Positions 7,464-15,559 of a stretch of DNA of 39,531 nucleotides are shown here, piece by piece. Numbering within the stretch: the stretch's first letter is position 1; each line of letters opens with the position of its first letter. A program made the translations under genes and the position numbers. Location: the NCBI GenBank assembly GCA_024690865.1, contig JAILON010000096.1, positions 1 to 39,531 of the forward strand. Reading direction: 5' to 3'. This DNA is from Treponema sp. Lineage in GTDB: Bacteria; Spirochaetota; Spirochaetia; Treponematales; Treponemataceae. The notes under the pieces are model-generated. The model ran no database searches and was not told the origin of the DNA. It saw nothing but the letters and a program-made list of their open reading frames with translations.

Positions 7464-8261
7464 CTAGCGTCTTTTTCTGCCAAACAGCTTGTTAAAGCCG
7501 CCGGCTCCGTAACGGCTTCCGGCCTTCACCCATTCCGAGGATGTCCTTGAATCGAACTTCGCCCCCGTGGCCTCGAACGCATCCAGATAGGACGCCAGCC
7601 ACTTGCCCAGCTCCACGTCACTGGAGCTAAGCTCGTTGCTCAGGTCGCTGCGGGCAAGCAGGATGTTCACGTATGACTTGTTGCCAAACTGGACGGCCAC
7701 GTTCTCCGCGAAAATCTCGAACGCGGCGGCGGCGGCGGCGACGACCGGCGAGGCTATGGAAGCCCCGCCGGAGCGGAGGGCCTGGGTCTTCAGGCAGTCC
7801 AACTGGTCCGGAGTCTCCTTGAAGAGGAATACGAGCATTCCTGGAGTGCCCGTTGCATTCTTTTTTTCGAAGCGCGACAGGATTTCCAGCGCGAGGCACT
7901 GGAAAGGCAGGACAAGCTCGTCGCAGCCTCTGGCGCACTCACCGCAGTTCAGGGGCCCCTCCTGGGAGGCAAACCATTCCGCATCAAAATAGAGGACAGC
8001 CTCGTCCATGCGTCCGAACGTAGCCTCAGTGCTGAAGATTATTGTCCGGGAAGAGATGGGTGAAACCTTGTGCCATTCTACAAGGGAGATGCCTGATGCT
8101 TCCGTAATCGCAATGCTCTTTCCTGAGGGAGGATCATCCTCCTCGCCATGGTCCTGCTCTGGCGCAGTTATGGAAATGCTTCTGCCAGAGAGGGACAGGC
8201 CGTCGGCAAGCTTGCTCCCGGCAGGCATCTCCTTTCCAGCTACAAGGACAGTTTTAGCCAT
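7464..8261 (-). CDS. Hypothetical protein upstream of the MgtC-family gene
   Basis: I do not recognise this 265-residue protein. It starts MAKTVLVAGKEMPAG and contains an acidic loop (DHGEEDDPPSGK). A central part has Cys residues in NCGECARGCDEL, and an alanine run (VVAAAAAAFEIFAENVAV) lies about two thirds of the way along. The C-terminus is basic (LFGRKRR). No signal peptide or membrane segment is visible. I prefer the ATG at 8261 to the open frame from 8279, because a promoter (TTGCAA, 17 bases, TATACT) puts the transcription start exactly on 8261 and there is no Shine-Dalgarno site. Its link to MgtC rests only on operon position. Confidence 0.65.
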   Translation of the reverse strand: MAKTVLVAGKEMPAGSKLADGLSLSGRSISITAPEQDHGEEDDPPSGKSIAITEASGISLVEWHKVSPISSRTIIFSTEATFGRMDEAVLYFDAEWFASQEGPLNCGECARGCDELVLPFQCLALEILSRFEKKNATGTPGMLVFLFKETPDQLDCLKTQALRSGGASIASPVVAAAAAAFEIFAENVAVQFGNKSYVNILLARSDLSNELSSSDVELGKWLASYLDAFEATGAKFDSRTSSEWVKAGSRYGAGGFNKLFGRKRR

Positions 8262-8267
8262 GCATCC

Positions 8268-8296
8268 AGTATAACACATTCCGGCGGACTTTGCAA
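8268..8296 (-). promoter_or_regulatory. Promoter of the unknown-MgtC operon, leaderless geometry
   Basis: Read leftwards: TTGCAA at 8296-8291, a 17-base spacer, TATACT at 8273-8268. Seven bases further is 8261, the A of the ATG. The palindromic TTGCAA is shared with the divergent rightward promoter. Confidence 0.55.
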
Positions 8297-8318
8297 AGAC
8301 TGGCCTTGTTGATATAAT
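8291..8318 (+). promoter_or_regulatory. Promoter of the DAACS-type transporter, near-leaderless geometry
   Basis: TTGCAA at 8291-8296, a 16-base spacer, and a perfect TATAAT at 8313-8318. The expected start at about 8325 is two bases before the ATG at 8327. A GGAGG at 8319-8323 would then lie outside the transcript, so either the start is further upstream or the ribosome site is not used. Confidence 0.5.
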
Positions 8319-8326
8319 GGAGGAAT

Positions 8327-9556
8327 ATGAAAATCTGGATAAAATACATCATTGGAATTGTCCTGGGCTTCGGGCTTGCGAAAGTCCTGCCGCTCGGTTC
8401 CAAACAGGCCCAGGACGGCCTGGACTTCATCGTCGAGCTTGTGATACGCTTTGGCCGCTATCCCCTGGTCCCCCTGCTCTTCTTCTCGATTTCCACCGCA
8501 TGCTACAAACTGCGCGACGAAAAGCTGATGATGAAAACGGGCCTGTGGACCCTGGCCATGATAGTCCTTTCTTCCGCCATGCTGGTAACCCTGGGACTTC
8601 TGGCAGCCCTGCTAGTCAAGCTGCCACGGATTCCCATGACCATAGAAAGCTCCAGCGATATACCTTCCATAGATCTTCAGGGCTTGCTCAGGCAGCTTTT
8701 CCCCTACACAGGGATTCAGTCACTTCTGAGCGACAGATACCTCCTGCCATGCTTCATCTTCGCAGGTCTCGTAGGGTCGGGCGCGAACGACGACAAGCAT
8801 GCCGCGGCCCCGGCCGTGGCGGTGTTCAACTCCATAGCGAGGGTATCATACATAGTGATGAGCTTCTTCACAGAGCTGCTCGCCATAGGAATGATAGCCC
8901 TCTCCTACCGCTGGACGCTTTCATTCTTCGCGCTCAAGAAGATGGAACTGTACACCCAGCTTTTCATGTTGCTGCTGGCCCTGCTGGCTCTGACGGCCCT
9001 GGTCATCTACCCCTTGCTTGTGCGTTTTGTCTGCGGGGAGCGGCATCCATACCGAATCATTTACGCTTCCATAGCACCGATGTTGTCGGCCTTCATCTCG
9101 GGCGACGCCAACATGACCCTGCCGCTTCTCATACGGCACGGCAACGAAAGCCTGGGCATCAGGCACAGGGTGAACGGCGTGACATTCCCCCTTTTCTCCA
9201 TATTCTCCCGGGGAGGAGCCGCGCTGGTCACATCCGTATGCTTCATCGTGATACTCCGTTCCTACTCCATGCTGGAGATAAAGATGGCTCAGGTAATCTG
9301 GGTGGGCTTCTGGTCTTTCCTGCTCTCCTTCCTTCTTGGCGAGCATCCTTCCGGGGCGGCCTTCATGCTGCTCAGCATACTGTGCATAAAGTACGGCGGG
9401 GGCTACGAGGCGGGATATCTGCTGTTGCGCGAGGCGGCTCCTGTCCTGGGATGCTTTGCCGCCACGTTTGATGCGCTGACCGCCATGACAGGCAGCTACA
9501 TCGTGGCAGCCAATACTGACAGCATAGAACCGCAGGAGCTCAAGAAGTTCATATAA
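8327..9556 (+). CDS. DAACS-type (glutamate/dicarboxylate:cation) symporter, divergent
   Basis: The 409-residue protein has eight or so membrane segments and the family layout: an N-terminal IVLGFGLAKVLPLG, then YPLVPLLFFSIST, and a re-entrant-loop region ISGDANMTLPLLIRHGNESLGI that corresponds to the serine-rich HP1 of GltPh/GltT proteins. The segment GVTFPLFSIFSRGGAAL falls where the NMDGT motif of TM7 normally sits, and that motif is absent. LGEHPSGAAFMLLSI and AATFDALTAMTGSYIVA match HP2 and TM8. The fold assignment is fairly safe; the substrate is not, since the cation-binding NMDGT is replaced. A role in C4-dicarboxylate export or uptake would suit the fumarate pathway in this window, but that is inference. 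Confidence 0.75.
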   Translation: MKIWIKYIIGIVLGFGLAKVLPLGSKQAQDGLDFIVELVIRFGRYPLVPLLFFSISTACYKLRDEKLMMKTGLWTLAMIVLSSAMLVTLGLLAALLVKLPRIPMTIESSSDIPSIDLQGLLRQLFPYTGIQSLLSDRYLLPCFIFAGLVGSGANDDKHAAAPAVAVFNSIARVSYIVMSFFTELLAIGMIALSYRWTLSFFALKKMELYTQLFMLLLALLALTALVIYPLLVRFVCGERHPYRIIYASIAPMLSAFISGDANMTLPLLIRHGNESLGIRHRVNGVTFPLFSIFSRGGAALVTSVCFIVILRSYSMLEIKMAQVIWVGFWSFLLSFLLGEHPSGAAFMLLSILCIKYGGGYEAGYLLLREAAPVLGCFAATFDALTAMTGSYIVAANTDSIEPQELKKFI

Positions 9557-9599
9557 TCGTAAGGCCCTGCCCCCCGTGGGAAGCTTGAGCCTGAGGCTG

Positions 9600-10619
9600 T
9601 CAAAGGCCCAGGGGAAGCCCCTCCGACGCGGATATACCGCCGTCAGAGCTGATAAAGACGCATTGGGTGCCGGGGAAGGCGCGAAGGAAGTTATCCCGCC
9701 CCATCAGGAAGGCGGACGTGCTCATGGCATCGGCCTCCATGGACGAGGCTGCGACTATCGTCGCGGAGGCGACATTTCCTCCGCCGGGGCAGCCGGTCTT
9801 GGGGTCTATGATGTGGTGGTAACGCCTGCCCCCGCTGACGAAATAGCGCTCGTAGTTGCCGCTCGTCACGACGGACAGGCCTCCCGGCAGGGAGAGGACG
9901 GCGGCGACCGTTTTTCCGCCGTCGCCGGGGTTCTTGATCCCGACCTTCCATGCGCTGCCGTCAGCCTTGCTTCCGAACACGCAGACGTTGCCCCCCAGGT
10001 CTATTACCGCCCGGCTGACATTCCTTTCCTTTAATATGCGTACAAGCTCATCGGCGGCGTAGCCTTTCGCTATGCCGCCCAAGTCCAGGGCCATGCCCTC
10101 TTTCTCCAGGAAGACGGATGAATCCGCCTCGTCCAGGATGACCTTGCGCCAGTCCACTAGCGAGAGGGCTGCGTCAATCTCTGCCTGGGAGGGGACTTTC
10201 TGGTGGTCCGTGCCGATTCCCCAGAGCGAGACGAGGGGGCCGATCGTCGGGTCGAACGCACCCCCGCTCCGCTCCGCGAAGCCGAGGGCCGCCTTTATGA
10301 CGAAAAAGACATCGGGGCGGACTGCGATGCTGTCGGTTCCGGCGGCGGCGTTGATGCGGGCTATGTCCGAACCGGGCCGGTTCACCCCGAACGATGAGTC
10401 TATCTCCATGAGGCGGGCGGAAATCTCCCCGTAGAGGCTTTCATTCCCCCCGTCGAACGCGTTGACAGTGCATACCGTCCCTAGGGCCTCCCAGCTTTGC
10501 GCGGGGAGCGGCTTGCCTGCGGGAATGCCCCGGCCCGGAGTTCCTCCCTCCCGCCGGCAGGAGAGCGGCAGGAGCAGGAGGAGGAAGGGCAGGACTGCAA
10601 GAACGGCTCGCTTTTTCAC
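9600..10619 (-). CDS. apbE: FAD:protein FMN transferase, lipoprotein form
   Basis: ApbE transfers FMN from FAD to a Thr or Ser of target proteins such as RnfG/RnfD, NqrB/C or extracellular FMN-bind reductases, in a Mg-dependent reaction outside the membrane. Family motifs are LGTVCTVNAFDGG, FDPTIGPLVSLWGIG, ALDLGGIAKGYAAD, AVIDLGGNVCVFG, HHIIDPKTGCP and SMEADAMSTSAFLMG, in the usual order. I use a GTG start at 10619 because it gives a lipoprotein signal (KKRAVLAVLPFLLLLLPLSC, Cys at residue 21) and the normal length of 340 residues; the longer open frame overlaps the TPR gene. It begins 11 bases after that gene's stop. No FMN-bind substrate is encoded in the window. Confidence 0.93.
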   Translation of the reverse strand: MKKRAVLAVLPFLLLLLPLSCRREGGTPGRGIPAGKPLPAQSWEALGTVCTVNAFDGGNESLYGEISARLMEIDSSFGVNRPGSDIARINAAAGTDSIAVRPDVFFVIKAALGFAERSGGAFDPTIGPLVSLWGIGTDHQKVPSQAEIDAALSLVDWRKVILDEADSSVFLEKEGMALDLGGIAKGYAADELVRILKERNVSRAVIDLGGNVCVFGSKADGSAWKVGIKNPGDGGKTVAAVLSLPGGLSVVTSGNYERYFVSGGRRYHHIIDPKTGCPGGGNVASATIVAASSMEADAMSTSAFLMGRDNFLRAFPGTQCVFISSDGGISASEGLPLGL

Positions 10620-10630
10620 GGAAGGGGGCC

Positions 10631-13600
10631 TTACAGCGATGAAAGGAGCTGCTTGACCTCGGAGCTCTTGTAGTCGGGGTTGTTTCTCTGAAGGAATGAC
10701 AAGTAGTCCTTGGCCGCGTTCGTGTCCTTGAGCGTTATGCACACCTTGGCAAGCTCGAAGTACGCGTCCCAGTTCTTCTTGTCGGCCGCGATGACATCCT
10801 GGTATGTCGATTTCGCCTTGTCGTAGTTTCCTGCCGAGGCGTATGCCTTGGCGAGGTTCTCGCGGACGGTGTTGTCCTTGGGGCTTATCTTGAGCGCGCC
10901 CTGGTAGTACTTGACGGCATTGTCGTAGTCGGCCTTCTGCCTGTAGGCGTTACCCAAGTTGTTGTTGACCTCGAAGTTCCCGCTCTCAAGCGAATATGCC
11001 TTCTGCAGGAATGTCAGCGCGGAGTCCGCGTCGCCCGACTCCAGGCTGAGCGCACCGATGTTGGTCAGGGCCTTGACGTTCTTGGGATCGGCGGCCAGCA
11101 CCTCCTTGTAGAGGGCGAGCGCATTCGTCTTGCCGCCGGTCTCCTCGCACATCAGGGCATAGTTGTAGGTGATGTTAGTCTGCACCAGCTGGACCGCGTT
11201 CGACTTATTGTCATAGGCCTGCTTGGCATAGGAGAGCGCGTTGTCCTTCTTTCCCTGCGCGTACATGACTGTAGACAGGTTGTAGTAGGTGACGGGATCC
11301 TTCTTGGCGGGGTCCATGTAGGCGAGGGCCTTCTTGAAGGCCTCCTCGGCGGCGGTGTAGTTGCCGGCAGACGAGTATACCGAGCCAAGCTCCTGGTAGT
11401 TCTGGGAGGACGAGGGGTTTATGCGGATGGCCTGCTTGAACAGGTCCGCGGCCCCGTTGAAATCGTTCTGCCTGACGAGGATCCTCGCCGCGGCAAGATA
11501 CGCCCTCTCGTAGTTCGAGTCAATCTGGAAGGCCTTGCGGTAAGCGGTGAGGGCCTGCTGCGTCCTGTTCAGCTTCTCGTTGACGAATCCAAGGTTGTAC
11601 TGGGCCGAGGCGAACGAGGGGTTGTACTTGATGGCGGATGCAAAGGAGGAGCTTGCCGCCTCATACTTCTTCTGCTGGGCCTGGACACGTCCCAGCTGGT
11701 AGTAGTAGTTGGGGTTATTGGGGTCGGCGGCAATCGCCTTCTTGAGCTCCGCCTCGGCGGTCGCCCAGTTCTTGGAGTCGAACGCGTCCATCGCCTTTAT
11801 GTAGTGGGCCTCAGGGTTTGCCGCATCCTTTGAGAGAGCGTCGTTGGCATATCCCAGGGCCTGCTGCATGAGCTTCTTCTTCTGCGCAGGGTCCTGCGCG
11901 TTCTGGGCCGCATCGTATATGGCAAATCCTATCTCGCCCATCTTGTCGGCATAGAATTCCTTGTCCTCGGGGGGAAGCTTCGCCTTTTCTTTTGCGTTGG
12001 CGAAGTGCTTGAGGGCCTCGTCTATGTCGCCGGAGTTCAAGGCGGCCATGCCTTTGGCTATCTCGTCGTTCGCTTCCTTTATACGCTTGGCGGCGGCAGC
12101 GCTCTCGGCGGCCTTGCGGGCCTCCTCTTCCTTGCGTTTCTTCTCCGCCTCCGCCCTCTGCCTGGCTTCGGCCTCCTGACGCTGTTTCTCTTCGGCGGCG
12201 GCGGCCTTGCGGGCTTCCTCCGCCTCCTTCTGGGCGCGGACAAGCTCGTTCATCGCCTGCACGTTCTTGCGGTTCTCCTCGGTCTGCTTGGCAAGCTGGT
12301 CCTTGAGGGCCTGCGTGCTCTTGGCGTTCTCGGCGTTCTGCCGTGCAAGCTCGTCCCTGAGGGCCTGGTTGCTCTTCGCGCTCTCAGCCGTCTGCTTGGC
12401 AAGCTCGTCCTTGAGGGCCTGGTTGGTCTTGACGCTCTCAGCCGTCTGCCTTGCAAGCTCGTCCCGGAGCGCCTGGTTGGTCTTGACGCTTTCCTCCGTC
12501 TGGCGGGCAAGCTCATCCTTGAGGGCCTGTGAATTCTTGGCGTTCTCCTCCGTCTGGCGGGCAAGCTGTTCTTTCAGGGCCTCTATCGTCGCCTGCATCG
12601 CGTCGGACAGGGCAGAAGCCTCCCCTCCTGCGGTTCCGCCCGATGCCGGGTGGAAGTTCCCCTGTGCGTCATAATAGCCGCCGGCTCCGGCCATGCCGGC
12701 TGTCCCAGCCGCCGGATGGAAATTTCCCTGAGCATCATAATAACCGCCGGCTCCGGCCATCCCGCGGGAAGCCCCCGCAGGTGTCACACCTGGCTCATTC
12801 GCAGAGTGGAACTTTCCGGTGGAATCATAATATCCCACGCTTCCGTCAGGGCCGACTGCGGCGGGGTGGTAGTTTCCCTGCGCGTCATAGAAGCCCGCGG
12901 TCCCGCCAATGCCTCCGTAGCCACCTGCCCCGGCCATTCCGGCAGCCCCAGTGGCAGGGACGGCGGTGACGCCCGGCTCGCTCGCCGAATGGAATTTGCC
13001 GTCGGATCCGTAATAGCCCACGCTTCCGTCAGGGCCGACCGTCGCGGGGTGATAGTTCCCCTGAGCATCGTAGAAGCCAGCAGTCCCGTTCACCCCGCCT
13101 GCCCCGGCCATGCCGGCGGCACCTGTGGCGGGGACGGCGGTGACGCCAGGCTCGCTCGCCGAATGGAACTTGCCGTCGGATCCGTAGTAGCCGACGTTTC
13201 CGTCAGGGCCTACCGTCGCGGGGTGGTAGTTTCCCTGCGCATCGTAGAAGCCAGCAGTCCCGTTCACCCCGCCTGCCCCGGCCATTCCGGCAGCCCCGGT
13301 GGCAGGGACGGCGGTGACGCCCGGCTCGCTCGCCGAATGGAACTTGCCGTCGGATCCGTAGTATCCCACGCTTCCGTCAGGGCCGACTGCGGCGGGGTGA
13401 TAGTTTCCCTGCGCATCGTAGAAGCCCGCGGTCCCGCCAATGCCTCCGTAGCCACCTGCCCCGGCAAGCCGGTACAAGGAGGCCAGCTGATCGAATAAGG
13501 AGGAAACTGCCGCATCATGCGGGTCTTTTATCATAAGGTCATTCAGGAGGGAAAGAGCTTTATCGTACATGCCCGCATCTATATACCTCCGGACCAAATC

Positions 13601-14638
13601 CAGCGTGTTCGCCTTCTCTGCCGGACTGAGCCGTGACAGCCCGCCGGAAGATGAGATTTTTTTCGCAAGGAAAGTGCCCCCGACCCCTCCTCCGAGTCCC
13701 AGGAGCAGGGCAAGCAGTATGATAAGCCAGACAGGGAACCGCTTCTTTTTCTCCTCATCTTCATCTTCATCATCCACTTCGGCCGGGCCCTTTTCGGGCA
13801 CAAGTTCCGGCGTATCAGCGACAGGGCTTTGTGCCAAGCCCGGATCAGGCTGAGAGGAATATGATGCAGGGGATGCCTCCTCTGATACAGCAGGAGACGA
13901 CGGGGCAGGTTCTTCCACCGGAGTTGCACTTCCGTCAGAACTTTCACTTCCTGAAGTGCCGGAGGACAGGCTTGCGAGCCATTCACGCGCGGACTGGCTG
14001 GAAGAGCTCTGTGCGGGAGCAGCCTCACCCACAGCAGCTGACTCATGGGCAGGCTCCGGTTCCGGCTTGAGGTCATAGGCAGACGGCAAATCCGCCGCGG
14101 AAGGAAGCTCGGCAGCGGAAGCTAAGTCCGTGGCAGAGGGAAGCTCTGAGGCGGAGGGCAAGGCGTCTGCTGACGAAAGCGGCTCCTCCTTGTGCTTCTC
14201 CTCGGCAAGGCGGGCGAATTTCATCAGGTAGGATTCTTCTGCAGGGCTTGTGACGCTTGAGGCAGCGGGCTTTTGTGCCTCTGTGGCCATAGCCGCGGCA
14301 GCCGCAGTTTTTGTTGCGGTTGCAATGCGTTTAGCGGCGGCAGGAGTTGTCCTTGAGGTGGCAGAAGCTGTCCTTGTGGCGGTCGCCCTGGTCCTGCTTG
14401 TCTTAAGCTCTTCGTCCTCGTCCTTGACGCTCCTGCTGGGTCTGGCCGCCGTAGTCCTGCTGGCAGCAGACCTGGTACCGGTCGTCCTTGCCGCCGGAGT
14501 AGATTTTGCAGTGCCGGTCCGGCCGGAACCTGTCCTCACGGATGCCGGCGCTTTTTTTTCCGCGGTTGCGGACTTGCTGGCGGAAGCTTTTTTTGCAGCC
14601 GTCTCCTTCTTTTTCTCTGTTGCCTTTTCCGTTGCCAT
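10631..14638 (-). CDS. Giant membrane-anchored repeat protein with TPR domain
   Basis: 1335 residues in five parts. (1) A Lys/Ala/Thr/Ser-rich, disordered N-terminus to about residue 290. (2) One membrane segment at about 300-322 (FPVWLIILLALLLGLGGGVG). (3) A glycine-rich region at about 391-670 with four near-identical units of roughly 58 residues built on FYDAQGNYHPA, VGYYGSDGKFHSA and GVTAVPATGAAGMAGAGG, plus two short copies. (4) Six 18-residue coiled-coil units (ALKDELARQTEESVKTNQ type) and a charged Ala/Glu/Lys helix to about 860. (5) About eleven TPRs to the end. GGAGGGG precedes the start. It follows the periplasmic TPR gene by 27 bases and precedes apbE. Probably a scaffold across the inner membrane; the function is unknown. 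Confidence 0.85.
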   Translation of the reverse strand: MATEKATEKKKETAAKKASASKSATAEKKAPASVRTGSGRTGTAKSTPAARTTGTRSAASRTTAARPSRSVKDEDEELKTSRTRATATRTASATSRTTPAAAKRIATATKTAAAAAMATEAQKPAASSVTSPAEESYLMKFARLAEEKHKEEPLSSADALPSASELPSATDLASAAELPSAADLPSAYDLKPEPEPAHESAAVGEAAPAQSSSSQSAREWLASLSSGTSGSESSDGSATPVEEPAPSSPAVSEEASPASYSSQPDPGLAQSPVADTPELVPEKGPAEVDDEDEDEEKKKRFPVWLIILLALLLGLGGGVGGTFLAKKISSSGGLSRLSPAEKANTLDLVRRYIDAGMYDKALSLLNDLMIKDPHDAAVSSLFDQLASLYRLAGAGGYGGIGGTAGFYDAQGNYHPAAVGPDGSVGYYGSDGKFHSASEPGVTAVPATGAAGMAGAGGVNGTAGFYDAQGNYHPATVGPDGNVGYYGSDGKFHSASEPGVTAVPATGAAGMAGAGGVNGTAGFYDAQGNYHPATVGPDGSVGYYGSDGKFHSASEPGVTAVPATGAAGMAGAGGYGGIGGTAGFYDAQGNYHPAAVGPDGSVGYYDSTGKFHSANEPGVTPAGASRGMAGAGGYYDAQGNFHPAAGTAGMAGAGGYYDAQGNFHPASGGTAGGEASALSDAMQATIEALKEQLARQTEENAKNSQALKDELARQTEESVKTNQALRDELARQTAESVKTNQALKDELAKQTAESAKSNQALRDELARQNAENAKSTQALKDQLAKQTEENRKNVQAMNELVRAQKEAEEARKAAAAEEKQRQEAEARQRAEAEKKRKEEEARKAAESAAAAKRIKEANDEIAKGMAALNSGDIDEALKHFANAKEKAKLPPEDKEFYADKMGEIGFAIYDAAQNAQDPAQKKKLMQQALGYANDALSKDAANPEAHYIKAMDAFDSKNWATAEAELKKAIAADPNNPNYYYQLGRVQAQQKKYEAASSSFASAIKYNPSFASAQYNLGFVNEKLNRTQQALTAYRKAFQIDSNYERAYLAAARILVRQNDFNGAADLFKQAIRINPSSSQNYQELGSVYSSAGNYTAAEEAFKKALAYMDPAKKDPVTYYNLSTVMYAQGKKDNALSYAKQAYDNKSNAVQLVQTNITYNYALMCEETGGKTNALALYKEVLAADPKNVKALTNIGALSLESGDADSALTFLQKAYSLESGNFEVNNNLGNAYRQKADYDNAVKYYQGALKISPKDNTVRENLAKAYASAGNYDKAKSTYQDVIAADKKNWDAYFELAKVCITLKDTNAAKDYLSFLQRNNPDYKSSEVKQLLSSL
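12257..12580 (-). repeat. 54-bp coding tandem repeat, six units (18-residue coiled coil)
   Basis: Six contiguous 54-base units encode variants of ALKDELARQTEESVKTNQ. Spacing of Leu and Ala fits a continuous coiled coil. Units differ at several codons, so they are older than the glycine-rich units of the same gene. Confidence 0.85.
12630..13465 (-). repeat. About 174-bp coding tandem repeat, four units plus two short copies
   Basis: The units encode GTAGFYDAQGNYHPA, VGPDGSVGYYGSDGKFHSA, then EPGVTAVPATGAAGMAGAGG. Two units share the VNG junction and two the longer YGGIGG junction. Two shortened copies (YYDAQGNFHPA) close the block. Nucleotide identity between units is very high, which points to recent duplication or gene conversion. 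Confidence 0.88.
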
Positions 14639-14665
14639 TATCCCCTCCCGATGGCGTTTATGACG

Positions 14666-15424
14666 TTATTCCAGCTCTGACTCGTATCCGTAGTCAACCG
14701 TGCCTTCGGCCCCTGCGGACATATTTTCCGATGCCGCATCCTGCAAGGATGAGGCGACGTCCTCGAGCAGCTTCTTGCGGCGGGTGGCCTCCTCCTGCTC
14801 AAGCCGTGTCCGCTCGGCGGCGATTCGCTGCGCCTCCTCCTTCTGTTTCCGCTCCTGCTCGACACGGATGGCCTCGGCTTTCTCCTCGTTCTCCATCTGC
14901 TGGGTCAGCATGCTGATGATTGTCTTTATGGAATTTCCCTGGGGTGTCTCAGGCTCCAACCCCAGGTAGTTCACGTAGTCGGCCTTGCTGTCCTCATACT
15001 TTCCGGCTTTGAGCCTGGTATTGGCCCGGTTCAGGACAGGGGCAGAATAGGAGGGATCCGCGGCTATGGCCATGGTATACCAGTTCTCCGCGGCAGCGTA
15101 GTTGCCCATAGCGAAAGAGATGTTTCCGGCATCAAAGGCAATCACCTTCTTGTTTGTTCCGGGGACGTCCATTCCCCGTTCCAGGACGGCGAGTCCCTTC
15201 TCGTATTCCTTCATCTGCTGGTAGCAAAGGGCAAGATATATGTATGCCTTGGGATTCTCTCCCGATTCGACGGCTTTCTCCAGCTGCGGAACGGCCTCGG
15301 AGAATTTTCCGGTCCTGAAAAGCTCCTCCCCGGAGGAAAAAGCGGAAGACTGGGCCTGTGCGCCTATGCAAAAAACAAGGGCCAGGGGAAGAAAAAGAAA
15401 GCTCCTAAAATCAAAACGCACCAT
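14666..15424 (-). CDS. Periplasmic TPR protein with C-terminal coiled coil
   Basis: The 252-residue protein begins MVRFDFRSFLFLPLALVFC and then IGAQAQ, a signal peptide probably cut after AQA. TPR-type helices follow: SSGEELFRTGKFSEAVPQLE, AYIYLALCYQQMKEYEKGL, ISFAMGNYAAAENWYTMAIA and VLNRANTRLKAGKYEDSK. A highly charged coiled coil (about residues 170-225, many E/K/R with the EEAQRIAAERTRLEQEEA pattern) leads to an acidic tail ending YGYESELE. It lies just upstream of the giant TPR membrane protein, 27 bases away on the same strand, so both probably act in one envelope complex. The start has only a weak GAGG. Confidence 0.82.
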   Translation of the reverse strand: MVRFDFRSFLFLPLALVFCIGAQAQSSAFSSGEELFRTGKFSEAVPQLEKAVESGENPKAYIYLALCYQQMKEYEKGLAVLERGMDVPGTNKKVIAFDAGNISFAMGNYAAAENWYTMAIAADPSYSAPVLNRANTRLKAGKYEDSKADYVNYLGLEPETPQGNSIKTIISMLTQQMENEEKAEAIRVEQERKQKEEAQRIAAERTRLEQEEATRRKKLLEDVASSLQDAASENMSAGAEGTVDYGYESELE

Positions 15425-15559
15425 AATATTGCCTCGCTCTAATCATTGACATATTCTCATAAAAAAGTTAATCTTTCAACAGCTACCTTATAAAAGCATT
15501 TTAAGCCTTTTAGGGTAACATGTAATCATGAAGACAAATCAAGGTGGACTTTTCTAGTT

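Noticed and set aside
8317-9471. A 384-codon frame overlapping the transporter on the same strand.
   Set aside because: Arg/His/Pro-rich product without domains; the overlapping frame gives a coherent membrane transporter.
15528-15557. A nine-codon frame (MKTNQGGLF) just before the TPR gene, as a leader peptide.
   Set aside because: No regulatory codons, hairpin or conserved pattern supports it; it probably arises by chance around the ribosome site.
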